In this document: positions 48,931 to 59,280 of the stretch, piece by piece | How the letters are laid out: each line of letters begins with the position of its first letter | Numbering within the stretch: the stretch's first letter is position 1 | Origin: Plectrocnemia conspersa | Taxonomy: Eukaryota > Arthropoda > Insecta > Trichoptera > Polycentropodidae | Direction: 5' to 3' | Length of the DNA: 64,000 bases | Assembly (NCBI GenBank): GCA_009617715.1 | Contig: VTFK01000042.1 | Span: forward strand, 434,001 to 498,000 | Program-made: the position numbers and the translations under genes | The notes under the pieces: model-generated | The model's input: only the letters and a program-made list of their open reading frames with translations | Told to the model about the DNA's origin: nothing | The model's database searches: none

Positions 48931-50200
48931 TTCTAATACGTTCTAAGTCGCTCGCATGCGTATTGTATTTGAATTAGCGTTTATGGCGTCGCAGAATTGG
49001 TTCGTATAACTTGCTTAGTGTATAATACGCGAAATAATCAAAAGGTATTGATATGTGTATTACATTCGGCATAATATAATCCGTTTTGTGGATATATGTG
49101 TGTGTGGCTCCGTTACTATTTCGAGTTACTAGTCAATACTGTCTGGGACAAGAGAGTTATATCTGAATTCGGTCGTGATTAATCTATCCATGTGGAACGA
49201 GAGTAATCAATCTGTCTATATGCGTTAATTCGCGACGACCGGGACCAATTTCGCCTAAGACTTTGCTCACGTACATGTACAACTTTCATTGGATTCTAAC
49301 TAAATAATACAACGTAATAAGTTTACGTTTATTTAGGAAAATATATATTTTAGTGAGAAATATGTGTTTAATTTGAATTACGTATTTATTTAATTGCCAA
49401 TACCAGTGGGAAAATTTTAGGTTTTATATATATATATATTCATGCAAATCAATAATTTATTTAATTGTAAATATTATTTCCAGAATGTCTAACATGTAGT
49501 TGAGTGTAATTATTTTTTTGTAACATACATATTATAATCAGACGAGATGGATGAGATTCGTTCGGATGTTCGTAATGATTTATATACGTATTTCACCTAT
49601 TCCTCATACCATTTCCCCTGTGGTCTGCTCTAATCGACGATGTAATCCATCACACGGCACAGGTCGACGGATTTGTCGGGGGGTGGGAAAAGAGTGTGAG
49701 GTGAGGGTGATTAGCGCCCCGAGCGACGACTTCGGGGTTTGGGTGTATAGCTCCTAAGGAAGCCAGGTTGACTGATTGACCGGCACCAGTGGCAGGAAAC
49801 AAAATGTAAAAGGGTCGAAATTCGGCGTTTCAGATTGATGACCGACCTTCGACGAGAGAAATTTTCTCCGGAAAGATTTAAATAAACTAAAAGAAGAAAG
49901 TCCGACCGAAGTTTGCTCAGTTGTTTTTTAATTACACCGCTAGCAGTTAAACTATCAAAAGGCCATTACAATAAAGCGATAAACGTAATTGCACCTAGTG
50001 TACTTCTTACACATTGAGTTTCGGTAATTAAGTTGTATATAAATCGTTGTTTGCTGGCAGTTTTGGTTAGTTGCTTTCTCTTCGTCGTATAACTTGAGAT
50101 TGAACAGGACAATCGTAATACATAATTCATGTTTGGTTTATGCTGCCCCTTTTCAAGGTGAATGAAGTCGCGGTTTGTGCGTTAGGGTCAGAGCCGGATT
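48931..50200. promoter_or_regulatory. Cluster of GC-richer islands
   Basis: Blocks at 48940-49290 and 49540-50190 alternate with AT-rich DNA. gcgtttatggcgtc carries TTTATGG at 48980-48986. Near 49600-49800 the composition rises (ggtcgacggatttgtcgggg). The 68-codon plus-strand frame at 49551-49757 has no domain. A TA repeat lies at about 49425-49440. Regulatory role is inferred from composition. Confidence 0.25.
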
Positions 50201-50394
50201 TTCATAAAGGTTAAAAGGGCAAAATTATTATAAACAAGTATTTGTACTGAAGTATTATTCTAAAAATCAACGGAGAATACACAAACATAATTAATTCAGT
50301 GAATACATATGTCGAATATTGTATGTTATTATAAAGTATATATATATATATACATAATATATTAAATCCATACTTATTTAGAGCACTGTTTTTT
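50201..50394. other. AT-rich spacer with TA repeat
   Basis: A TA dinucleotide run occupies about 50337-50352. Nothing else was recognised. Confidence 0.6.
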
Positions 50395-50720
50395 CTAAAA
50401 TGCGGCCCTGAAAATGTGATAAATAACGAATCGTCTCACAGTGTCACGTGTCACGTTCAATTGGGTCGGGTGGAATATTTTACGTGCCCCGTTCGCCGAC
50501 AGGTTGTTAACAAAAGCAAACAGTGTCTGTTGCTCACCTAGAGCCAGGAAACCACCCCAGGCTTCCTGGATAGGGGGTTCCCAGATCGGCAAAGTGATTT
50601 CCGATTTATGGCGGCAATTTAAGCGCCTCGTCGACCCCCCAACCTGTAGGGTTGAACCTTTCGTCACGAAACGGGGCACAAACATCCCACGGGATATTTG
50701 CGGTGTATACCTACGATGAT
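50395..50720. promoter_or_regulatory. GC-rich island with forkhead-like pair and minus-strand donor-like site
   Basis: Contains gttaacaaa (50506-50514) and gcaaaca (50516-50522), an adjacent forkhead-type pair, and TTTATGG at 50605-50611. Overlapping frames run on both strands (50395-50685 minus, 50441-50719 plus). On the minus strand CTAG|GTGAGC near 50537-50546 is a fair splice donor, and CCTACAG near 50642-50648 could be a poor acceptor, so an exon of roughly 100 bases is conceivable. A regulatory element seems likelier. Confidence 0.3.
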
Positions 50721-51384
50721 GACCTATGAAGACGTCAGAATTTCAGGAAAATGCGAAAGCACTCCGCATAGTCTTATAAATTTGTTAGGATTGTGAGTAT
50801 GGCACGTATGTGGACTTAATAGATTGTTTAGAGAGGCGGATCACGTAAAGATTGAGCCGTCTTATGGGCAATAAGGTAGATAAAAGCGTATTGTCGTATC
50901 AGAGGTGATCATTGCACGGGTATGAGGTATGTGAAATAATTTAATAAATAAAGCGGAATAGGCAAATGGGGCGGTGATAAAATTTGATGGGAAATGAATG
51001 GAGCTTGTATTATATTTATATTAAGGTGCTTTACTATATGACGTAATATACATAATATATAAGTTTTATTTAAAAAATGCTAATGTTTCAAACATACTTT
51101 GTATGTATGATATATTATGTATTGATTAGGGTCAAAGTCAAGCTATTCAGATTGAGAAAATCAACTTACAAAATTTGAAAATCAGAATTTGCTGTACTTA
51201 ATAGATGCGTTTATTTTTAATTAAAAATTACCGAGACTATAAAATATTTTTCACGTACAAATTGTATATATAAAAGTCTCATTCGTTGGATCATAAAGTC
51301 TTCAAAACGTCTCGAAGATCAAGTTAAACTCTCGGAAATTTAAAATAAATAGCGATATAACGTTGATTAATAAGAAAAATTACT
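50721..51384. other. Mixed then AT-rich spacer
   Basis: Mixed to about 51010, then AT-rich. No feature was recognised. Confidence 0.45.
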
Positions 51385-52470
51385 TACATTCAAAATTGCC
51401 AGTGTAGTTAAGAAAATTATTTTGAATGAAATTCATAAAGAAGAGTACTTTTCTATTCTTTCGATTGTTCTACAGAGTGCTCACAGTATACTGAAATTAA
51501 AATATATGCTTACAGAACATGGTATTTATTCATTGGTTTTATTGTATCAAAATAGCACAAAAAAATTAATAGTATTTATTCATTGTATCAAAATAGCACA
51601 AAACAACTTTGCTATTCAATATTTCAGAGCAGTGGTATGAGAATGGCGCGAATATAGTTTTTTCCCTCTAAAATTTACCTGTGTCTTTAAAATATTGCAG
51701 TACTTAGTGGTCATCCAAAAATTCTGTATCTGCAGCTTACAAATAGTTGCTAAAGATCTTGAATGTTCTAGAGGACCTATACAAATGAAGAAAAATTATG
51801 AAATTAGGAAAAAAAAAAAAATAGATTTTTACTTTATCTGCAGCTTCATAGTGTGAAACAACATCTTAAAGAAAATAGACAGAGTAAATATCTTACAACA
51901 GACAAAACCATAACTGTATATTTTGCTAGTACGTTCATAGAAAATTTAAGAAATGCAATTATCACAAAAATAAATGAGCGAACCTAGCGTAGTCGTTGGA
52001 TGTAGACCCTTTATTTAAGGAAAGAAAAATAGCTTTTGATGAATATGATAATTTAAATGAAGTTGAGAAAATTTGCAATACATTCACACACATACACGCT
52101 GTTAACACAGTAAATAAAAAAGTAAACTAGGGATTCTAAAAACTTTTTTACTGGTTCAAATATATTATCGCCAGTTGAGTAGATTTTCTATAGATATTGC
52201 AATTAAATTTGAAACTTGAATCTTGAATGAAACTTGAATCGGTCAAAATATTTTAGTCTGAAAGAAAATTGCAAAAAATTAACCATTTAGAAATCCTTAA
52301 ATTAATTTAACGATTTATTTGACAGCAAACTATAATTACTTATATAGAGACAGCATATATAAAAAGTATTCCAATATCCGTCGCTTTAGCTGAAAAATAC
52401 TTAAGCTGGTCAAATCATTAATGCCTCTTGACAGACTAACAATTTGTGTATATTTTCGACTGAAAAAATA
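51385..52470 (+). mobile_element. Decayed hAT transposase (DUF4371/zinc-finger-MYM type)
   Basis: Three regions recall this hAT lineage in the right order. First, KIASVVKKIILNEIHKEEYFSI (split here: KIASVVKKII from 51391, then NEIHKEEYFSI) resembles the block before the DSTPD catalytic motif. Second, ST-WSSKNSVSAAYK from 51699 resembles TRWS-K-AV-AL, with a stop in place of Arg. Third, IPISVALAEK from 52369 followed, after a frameshift, by LKLVKS-M--DRLT matches the C-terminal dimerisation domain (IPVSVASAERSFSKLKLIKS). Many stops and frameshifts intervene and no terminal repeats were found, so it is an old dead copy. The superfamily is fairly secure from the C-terminal motif. Confidence 0.65.
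51521..51603. repeat. Local direct duplication
   Basis: tatttattcattg...tgtatcaaaatagcacaaaa occurs at 51523-51562 and again, with a 9-base internal deletion, at 51573-51603, inside the hAT relic. Confidence 0.8.
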
Positions 52471-54279
52471 TATACAGAATTTTAGACAATTTTGCCTAAA
52501 GGCAATAAACATGAATCTTTGAATAAAATAGATTTTTTGTCACATGCGATGGTTAATAATACATTATATGTTCTGGAATAAAAAAAAAAACAATTTTATA
52601 GGGAAGGGTAATTTTGCAATTTCTGCTGTTAAAATACTGTACTAATTTTTTTATGAAGTCGTAGCTGTAATAGGTAGATTATGACATCTACCGTTTATTA
52701 TTTATTACAGAAATCATTTTTTGTGTCATATTTATAAACAAGGTGTAACATTTAAATTTACATATTCATCAGACGATATATAAATATTCAAACTTTATTT
52801 ATTTCTTGTTCCTAATCTACCAGAATTATTTGATAATTTCAGATGATATTGAGTGGATCTGAAAATATCGATGATTTGAGAATGGTACAATAGTGTTCGT
52901 TACCTGCATGCTCAGAGACGATTGGGATATGTGTCTTTGAATTTTATTTAACAGATGGTTTATATATTCTGTATTCTGCTTTAGCTATAATTGCGTTTAG
53001 CAAGCAGATGTTTAATTATTTCTGCGTTGTTTAAATGCAATATGACCAAAAATTGGCAAAAGTAAATGACAAGCGATATTTGGCCGCGCAGCAATTTTTT
53101 TTGTTAAAACAGTTATTCGCACATAATAAATATAAATTAAGAAATTTCATTCAAATTTACCACTTTTTTAATATACTCATTTAGTGGAAAGTTAAATCTA
53201 TTTTAAAACCTTTCAATTTATTTTTAAAAATATATTGTATTTCGACTTTTTAACGCCGTAGAACACATTATTTATTTGTTAAAAACATGAACAATACCCA
53301 ATTAATTTTAAATTTATACAATAGGTGAATCTTTAAAATATAAATATTTTTAGGTGTATAACATTTTTTTATGGTTCTCAAAACTAAAGTCTGTTGCAAA
53401 AATATTTTTACAAATTTCTGAATTAAAAATATGTTTATAATTTATTTTATTTGAAAAAAGTTGCTTTCGACAATTTTCAAACTATGTTCCACATATTGCC
53501 TTAAAAATATTAAAATGGTTATAATTTTAAAGTAGGTAAGTATCACGTTTTTTCATATCAAGTACTCGATTTTAACTCAGTCGAAAGTAAACCCTGATTT
53601 TAATAATACGTACGTAATAAATACATATATTTATTATTTATTTCACGAGTGGTGATGTGTTTTATTTTTTTGCGTTCTTATACAGGTGTCGATTAATGTT
53701 TTTTATACGAATATTAACTAAAACACTGTGCAATGCTGGCTATGAAAAATTTCAATTTACGATTTGATGGGGGGTAATATTAGTCAGAAAACTGTAAGCG
53801 TTTACACTGTTAAAGCTAATCAACAAATAACTGTTCAGATACTCACATTATATGCAGAGGTTTCTCCCGAAACTGTTTCACAACTGGATGACTAAGAAAG
53901 GTGAAAAAATGGACTAGTCCAAGCAATCCCACAAACTGACAAAAGGAAAAAAACAAAGAAGTGTTGCCTACATTATTTATTAAAAACAAAAGAAAACTAT
54001 TTTTGAAAATAATCAAAACATTTGATGCGAAACGAATCTATGATAACCAAAATAGATCATTATACAGCAAAGAAGTTGCAAAACATACTTTGAAGTTGCG
54101 TTTGCACTGAATAAATATACAGTGATACTATTGTGGTATTGTGGAGGAATTTAATTTTAAGAATTGTTATAACAATATTATGACTTACAATAATGTGAGA
54201 ATCGACTGAAGGAAGCACATCTTAACCGAATTTTGACCAATAGGAGAGCGCAAAAAACAATTATCTCTTCTCAGAAGTT
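52471..54279. other. AT-rich stretch, possibly with undetected element debris
   Basis: AT-rich. A stretch near 53790-53900 and another near 54020-54110 translate into protein-like but unrecognised pieces (for example SVYTVKANQQITVQI and FDAKRIYDNQNRSLYS) without starts or domains. They may be remnants of a coding element, but this is not supported further. Confidence 0.35.
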
Positions 54280-54362
54280 AAAAATTCACGTCAAAAGCAA
54301 TAAAATCGCGCCGTCGCAGTGGGAGCGCTGACACGATTTTATTGCTTTTGACGTGAATTTTT
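54280..54362. repeat. Perfect 29-bp inverted repeat with 25-nt GC-rich spacer
   Basis: The arm 54280-54308 (aaaaattcacgtcaaaagca...) is the exact reverse complement of 54334-54362. The spacer 54309-54333 is GC-rich (cgccgtcgcagtgggagcg). It folds into an 83-nt hairpin. Perfect pairing indicates recent origin or selection. Candidates are a palindromic MITE or foldback remnant, abutting transposon termini, or a small-RNA hairpin. Confidence 0.85.
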
Positions 54363-54589
54363 GACTTTGACTTTTAGATTTAACATGTCTAAAGAAAAGA
54401 TTTTTTTAAATTTTGCATGCTATTCGTGGCACAGAAAAATGATGTTTATGATATTTAAATATAATTTTCTCTAGTAAAAAGCTTGACAAGAAGCGAGTTC
54501 CGGCACCATTTTTGTTTAAAAAAGCTATGTATATTACAATTTTTTAAGATAACAAATTCAAAATATTAAATAAATTTACAGCCTTTTTA
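54363..54589. other. AT-rich spacer
   Basis: No feature was recognised. Confidence 0.5.
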
Positions 54590-55140
54590 CTTAGCCCCCC
54601 TGCTTCGACATGTGTGACGCAAGTCAGAACGAAGCTCTGAAAGCATTATAGGTGTCTGAAGACAAATGAGGAGATGCCATGGCACGGAGTTCTAGCGGCG
54701 CCAGGCGTCCGCGCTCGTGCTGGCAGGTACCAGGGGACCTTTGATCCAATTTACTACAACTACGTGGTCTACGGATCATGCAGAATGTAGATCTCGAAAC
54801 TGGCGTATAATATATTAAAAATATTCCGACCGCAATAAACCTGCTGCTGATTAAACCGTTTTATATTCCGGTTAAGACCGCAATATACCGGTTAATAACC
54901 ATAAACGAATACCTATGTTCAGAGCCGAGGTCGTTTGACAATATTAGTTTTTTTATTTTTTCGGTAGGGAGGGGGTGGCTAGGGGCAACAATGGTGAATG
55001 ACATAAGGTGGTTGGTTGGTGACTACGATGCTTAATTTGTCGTCGATTTGTATTCAGCAGGGAGGACGCCTTTCGCAGACCGGGAGAGAGCTACGGCTCG
55101 GTATTTAATATTACCTTGGTGAGGTGTCGCCAACAATTTG
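54590..55140. other. GC-rich block, possible decayed repeat or regulatory island
   Basis: 54590-54740 is strongly GC-rich (agcggcgccaggcgtccgcg) with abrupt edges. 54950-55110 is moderately GC-rich (gggagggggtggctaggggc). A short ATG frame at 54679 gives Arg/Ser-rich sequence that stops after about 20 codons. I recognise no family. Confidence 0.3.
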
Positions 55141-55740
55141 AGAAGTTGAGACCAAAAAATAAGCAAGATCAAATAATATTAGTATTTTATTTTGTTCTGC
55201 ACAACTAATATTTCGTATTTATTTCGTTCCGAAACTTGAGTGGTCAAGACACATTAAAGTTATTATATAATGTTTTGATTGTGGTTTTACTATTAAACAT
55301 GTATTTCTTAAATTCACATAAAATAATTTATCTAGATTTTATTAAAACTATATATACTTTAGGGGCACCAATATATTTTAAGTGCTATGTGGCACTAAAA
55401 GAGGCACACCCAGTTTTTTGAGAAGGTTTTCGACAAAGTTTGTCATGGGTTAATATTAAAAAAATTGTCGGACCCCGATACTCGGATGATTTAACTCCGT
55501 AATTATTGAGTTTTTTAAGTTTGTAACATGTGGCGGTCAATTGTTAAAATAGCCGTCAATAATTAGACTATGGTTTAAGTAGCATTTTTTATTTTTAAAA
55601 GTACGTGTCTAATAGATAAAATTACGTAATAACTATATTTATGTCATTAAATTATAGAGTTTTATCTTAAAACCTTCATATTTATGTTACAAGACAAAAA
55701 AATATTTCAAAACTATTTTTATTGAGTGCAAAATGTTTGA
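55141..55740. other. AT-rich spacer
   Basis: The 61-codon plus-strand frame (55236-55421) is hydrophobic and unrecognised. No other feature was seen. Confidence 0.45.
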
Positions 55741-56110
55741 AGCACCTCTCACCTATTGCCTTTATTAGCGGGCGCTCAGGTTGCAGTGTCTGTGACAGCC
55801 CTTTAGGTCTCTCTCTCTTCTCCAAGGTGCAATCAACTTTGATATGGTAATAATAATGAAGTGCCAGGAGGCCGTCTGTAAAGGGGTGGTGTATAAGAGA
55901 GGAGACGTCGCGGAATCTGCGGGACGTGTTCGCGTTATATTATCATCTACACGGGGAACGGGTTGCTCTCTAGACGGGAATAGGGCTACGGGATATTATT
56001 GGTGAATAAAACCGTCGTCTACTTACTTATTTCACGATCGCCTCGTTAAACTCTCGTTTTCCTATTTAACGCCATGGATACGTAAAGAGCATTGCATATT
56101 CAAAGGTGTT
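55741..56110. promoter_or_regulatory. GC-richer island
   Basis: Contains a TC-rich run (ggtctctctctcttctcc), gacgtcgcggaatctgcgg and ccgtcgtctacttacttattt. No open frame of note. Possible regulatory element. Confidence 0.25.
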
Positions 56111-56471
56111 TAAGTAGGTATATAAACTGGGCTTTAAAATCATGGTCTCTGTTGGATGTAAACATAGAATAAAAAGAATTAGAATGGTGACAGAAACATC
56201 TTGCAAATCAATGGTTTTATAGATATTTGTATCATGTACCGATGTTTATAAATAATTTAGAAAAATCGTATAAATAGAACGCAAAGACGTTACCTACTCA
56301 CGTGCATCAAAACTCATTCACAGTAAATTTATATAAATATATTTCCAGCTAATGATTTTAATTGGCCATATTCGTCAGTACTTCGATAAATTAAGAGTAA
56401 AACATCGCGAAAGAATTAACAACCATAAAAACGCATCATTAAAAAAAATATATTACAAATTAATACTAGTT
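56111..56471. other. AT-rich spacer
   Basis: No feature was recognised. The open frame starting at 56352 simply runs into the microsatellite. Confidence 0.5.
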
Positions 56472-56563
56472 TATGTATGTGTATGTGTATATGTGTGTAT
56501 GTATATATGCGTGTGTATGTATATATGTGTGTATGTGTATATATGTGTATGTATATATGCGTG
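56472..56563. repeat. TG/TATG microsatellite
   Basis: Imperfect tandem tatg, tgtg and tata units occupy about 90 bases, followed by an A/G-rich run to about 56600. The apparent proteins on both strands here (Cys/Val/Tyr and His/Thr/Tyr repeats) are artefacts of the repeat. Confidence 0.95.
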
Positions 56564-57108
56564 CAAATATAAAAAGAAGAAGAAAAAGAAAGGAAAAACA
56601 AGGGGAAAATACAAACATATACTAAAAATAGTTAAGCAGGTAAAAAGGTCCAGGAACTAAAAAACAGATTTTATACTATATATTCTTACCATGATCGGAT
56701 GTGACACATTTCAGTCAACTTCTAATAAGATTGTACTTTGTTAACGCTTTTTAAACTTCCTTAAAATTATTTGGTCTAAGTTTTTTCATTCAGATAGCAA
56801 AAATTTAGCAGCATTGGTATTGCCGATACTACTTAACTTTGTTCTTACCGTAAGAACAAAGTTAGGTACGTAAATTCACTAGCTATTTAATTGCCTATTG
56901 ATGTTACTCACAATGTGCTTAATCCATCTAGCAACTGTTCTTGCCGAAAGGTTGATAGATAAATATAAATATTTTTTTTCCGGTACACACTATTTCGACT
57001 AAAATAATCAATCATGACTAAAATGATTTACTATCAGTAAATGGGTTTTTATTCTTAGTGAATAAATCAGCTACGCACGAACTGACTTTAATTACAGTCT
57101 CGTTTTGC
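56564..57108. other. AT-rich spacer
   Basis: Contains the hairpin at 56831-56867 and otherwise nothing recognised. Confidence 0.5.
56831..56867. repeat. 17-bp hairpin, one mismatch, 3-nt loop
   Basis: acttaactttgttctta (56831-56847) pairs with taagaacaaagttaggt (56851-56867) around ccg. The inner 13 bp are perfect. Confidence 0.7.
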
Positions 57109-57345
57109 AGTGGCGTAGCTATGGGGGGGGGGGGGCGCCCCGGGCGGCACTTGCTTGGGAGCGGCATATTCGCGATGGGATCGTCTAGCGTGGTCTTAAC
57201 CCTGAATGCACTAAAACATATATAAATCCACGAATAACATAAGCTTAATAATAACCAATTTATTCTTTTAAGAAATGCTGATTTTATGCCCCTGAAAAAA
57301 TGTATAGGGGAAGGCGGCAATTTTAAGGATCGCCCTGGGCTTCAC
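57109..57345. repeat. Dispersed repeat A, copy 2 (hAT-like terminus)
   Basis: Starts cagtggcgtagctatggg followed by a long G-run (about 57122-57133), then matches copy 1 through cacttgcttggg, gcggcatattcgcgatggga and gcggcaattttaaggat. It carries an internal ATATAA insertion near 57221 relative to copy 1. The minus-strand frame preserves TTLDDPIANMP-PSKCRPGRP as in copy 1, hinting that this part of the parent element was coding. No inverted terminal partner was found. Confidence 0.65.
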
Positions 57346-57785
57346 GTAGACCTGACGTATACTAAGCTCCATGGCGTCCTAAAAACTAAAATACTCTAGC
57401 ATTTAATTTGCCAACCTCTGGCACTTCAGAGCCTTTTTATCTACACTCTCCAAGCCCGAAGAAAAGCATCCTTTCTACTTTAATGGTCAGATTTTAGTCT
57501 AGCTTTCACTTCAGAGCCGCCAGAACTAACTCAAGCTCCATGATATCCAAAAAACTAAAATTTGCGGGTATTCTCATACGTCATATTTTTATAAATACAT
57601 GTTATTTTTATAAATTAATATTAGAAGCACTATTTTTTTGACATGTGTAAATATGTGTTTCGACAACTTTTGAATCAATGTATTTTGCATATGAAGAGCA
57701 AAATTCAAAGACAATAAAAAAAATCTTCAACCGAATCGCAACTAGCAACATTAACCTGTATCGTAACAATGGGTTTATATGTATG
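57346..57785. other. Spacer
   Basis: Mixed AT-rich sequence. Nothing was recognised. Confidence 0.5.
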
Positions 57786-57950
57786 TATGAAAGCTGGAGT
57801 TACCAAGAGCTCAATTTGAAGACTCCCTTCTTAAAAAAAATATCCTGAAAGCGGAAAAGAGTCACCGAGTTTCATTAAAGACTTCAGACCCACATCAAAA
57901 CCTTTCACACTTAAAAAAAATTAGTGGTAGCGGAAGAATACATGAAGACC
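57786..57950 (+). mobile_element. Possible LINE RT scrap
   Basis: SFIKDFRPTSKPFTLKK (about 57871-57921) resembles the first RT block of LINEs (S---DFRPIS--P-LSK). The preceding region gives K--PE in a position where such proteins have a Lys/Pro-rich segment. Only this block is recognisable and frames are broken, so confidence is limited. Confidence 0.35.
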
Positions 57951-58023
57951 CGCTTATGTTTAAAATTTTATGTTCAAAATTTTTTTTATGATTCTGAATT
58001 TTTATATTTTTTTATAATTTTTT

Positions 58024-58203
58024 ATGATTGAGGTGCTAAAATTAAAAAAAAGTTCTACTACTAAGTATGCATCAGGAGTTTTTCAGATAAATCTCGCAGA
58101 TGAATTGGATTGTGATGCTTATTACCAAACAAAATATCCAAATTACGAGTGTTACAGTTATACTACAATCGGAAGGACTAAAATTTGCGACATTAAAGAA
58201 TAA
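58024..58203 (+). other. 59-codon open frame, unrecognised
   Basis: ATG at 58024 to TAA at 58201-58203. The translation (with DELDCDAYYQTKYPNYECYS in the middle) is not low-complexity: three Cys, seven Tyr and several acidic residues, unlike the Lys/Asn/Ile-rich chance frames elsewhere. No signal peptide or known domain is visible. It lies just after a possible LINE scrap and could be a remnant of a coding mobile element or an isolated exon. Confidence 0.25.
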
Positions 58204-58369
58204 TTTTGCGGAAATTAAGTAAAGCCGTAATTATTGTATATATCACGATCTTTATCAAAGAAGGAACGTAGAAGAAGAAGAGGAATTTTGAAAAGTAATT
58301 ATTTAATTTAGAGAAGTTTCAAGCAGTTTATGATGTACAAATTATTCGCATAAACGTGATTAATAACGA
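58204..58369. other. AT-rich spacer
   Basis: Nothing was recognised. Confidence 0.5.
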
Positions 58370-58600
58370 ATTTTCCCGGCAGGAAATTGCCGAGCAAGGT
58401 GGTGCGGCTCGCCGGTAAATCTTCTTTTTCCCTACAACCCTTCGCTTCGCTTAGGCCTCCTTACTCATTTCGGGGTTAAATCCTTACAAATGACACTAAT
58501 AACGGTCTCTAATTACTGGTGTTACCGCGGTGTGGCGTCGTTACCGCACCAAACAGTAAAAACTACCACAAAGACGAACATCGTACGCACAGAAGCAAAA
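58370..58600. promoter_or_regulatory. GC-richer island
   Basis: Contains ttcccggcaggaaattgccg, ggtggtgcggctcgccgg and accaccacaaag-like Runt-type sequence near 58561-58570 (ctaccacaaag), plus ggggttaaatcc near 58473. Regulatory role is inferred. Confidence 0.25.
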
Positions 58601-59280
58601 ACATAATATTAAAATTAAATTTGGTAATCAATATGTACTTGTCAACGTTAATAATATAAGGGTGAAAATAAAACTAGCTTAGAAAGAAATATTTATTATA
58701 GAATAATAATATATGAATCTTTGTTATAATCTAAATTATATTTAAATCAATTTTGCTTATTTGAAAGAGCGTATTAAAAAATAATAAAAATAATTATTGC
58801 TAAATTTATATACGCAAATTAGTTAAGAAGAATCACTCAATTTATTTCTTTCTATAAAATAGAAGTTATGTTTTGAAAAGTGTTTGCTTCGGGGATTAAA
58901 AACTCAAAATGTGTAGAAACTGTCCATTATTAGTAAGGGTCTGTAATTTATTTTACATATATTTTTATATGTTAGCTTAGTAACACAAAATTATATCAAA
59001 ATAATAATTTTCGCTTAATGTGTTCGACAAACTAATAAATAATTAAAGCCATAATCTCCTACTTTACTTGAGTCGTTGAGAAAACTCATACCAAATCGAT
59101 CGACTTTTTAAAAAAATAAATAGAAAGAATGGATTATGTTTTACAAATATTATTTTTAAGCTTCCGTATTTTATACTTTGATTATTTATTATTTACCATT
59201 GAGTTGAACTCACAGTATAGTAGATCACTTTTTTAACGTATCAGTAGTTAATATATATAGCATATTTTATATAATATAAT
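58601..59280. other. AT-rich spacer
   Basis: No feature was recognised. Confidence 0.5.

Noticed and set aside
56352..56660. Cys/Tyr/Val-repeat protein and its minus-strand His/Thr/Tyr counterpart
   Set aside because: Both are translations of the TG/TATG microsatellite.
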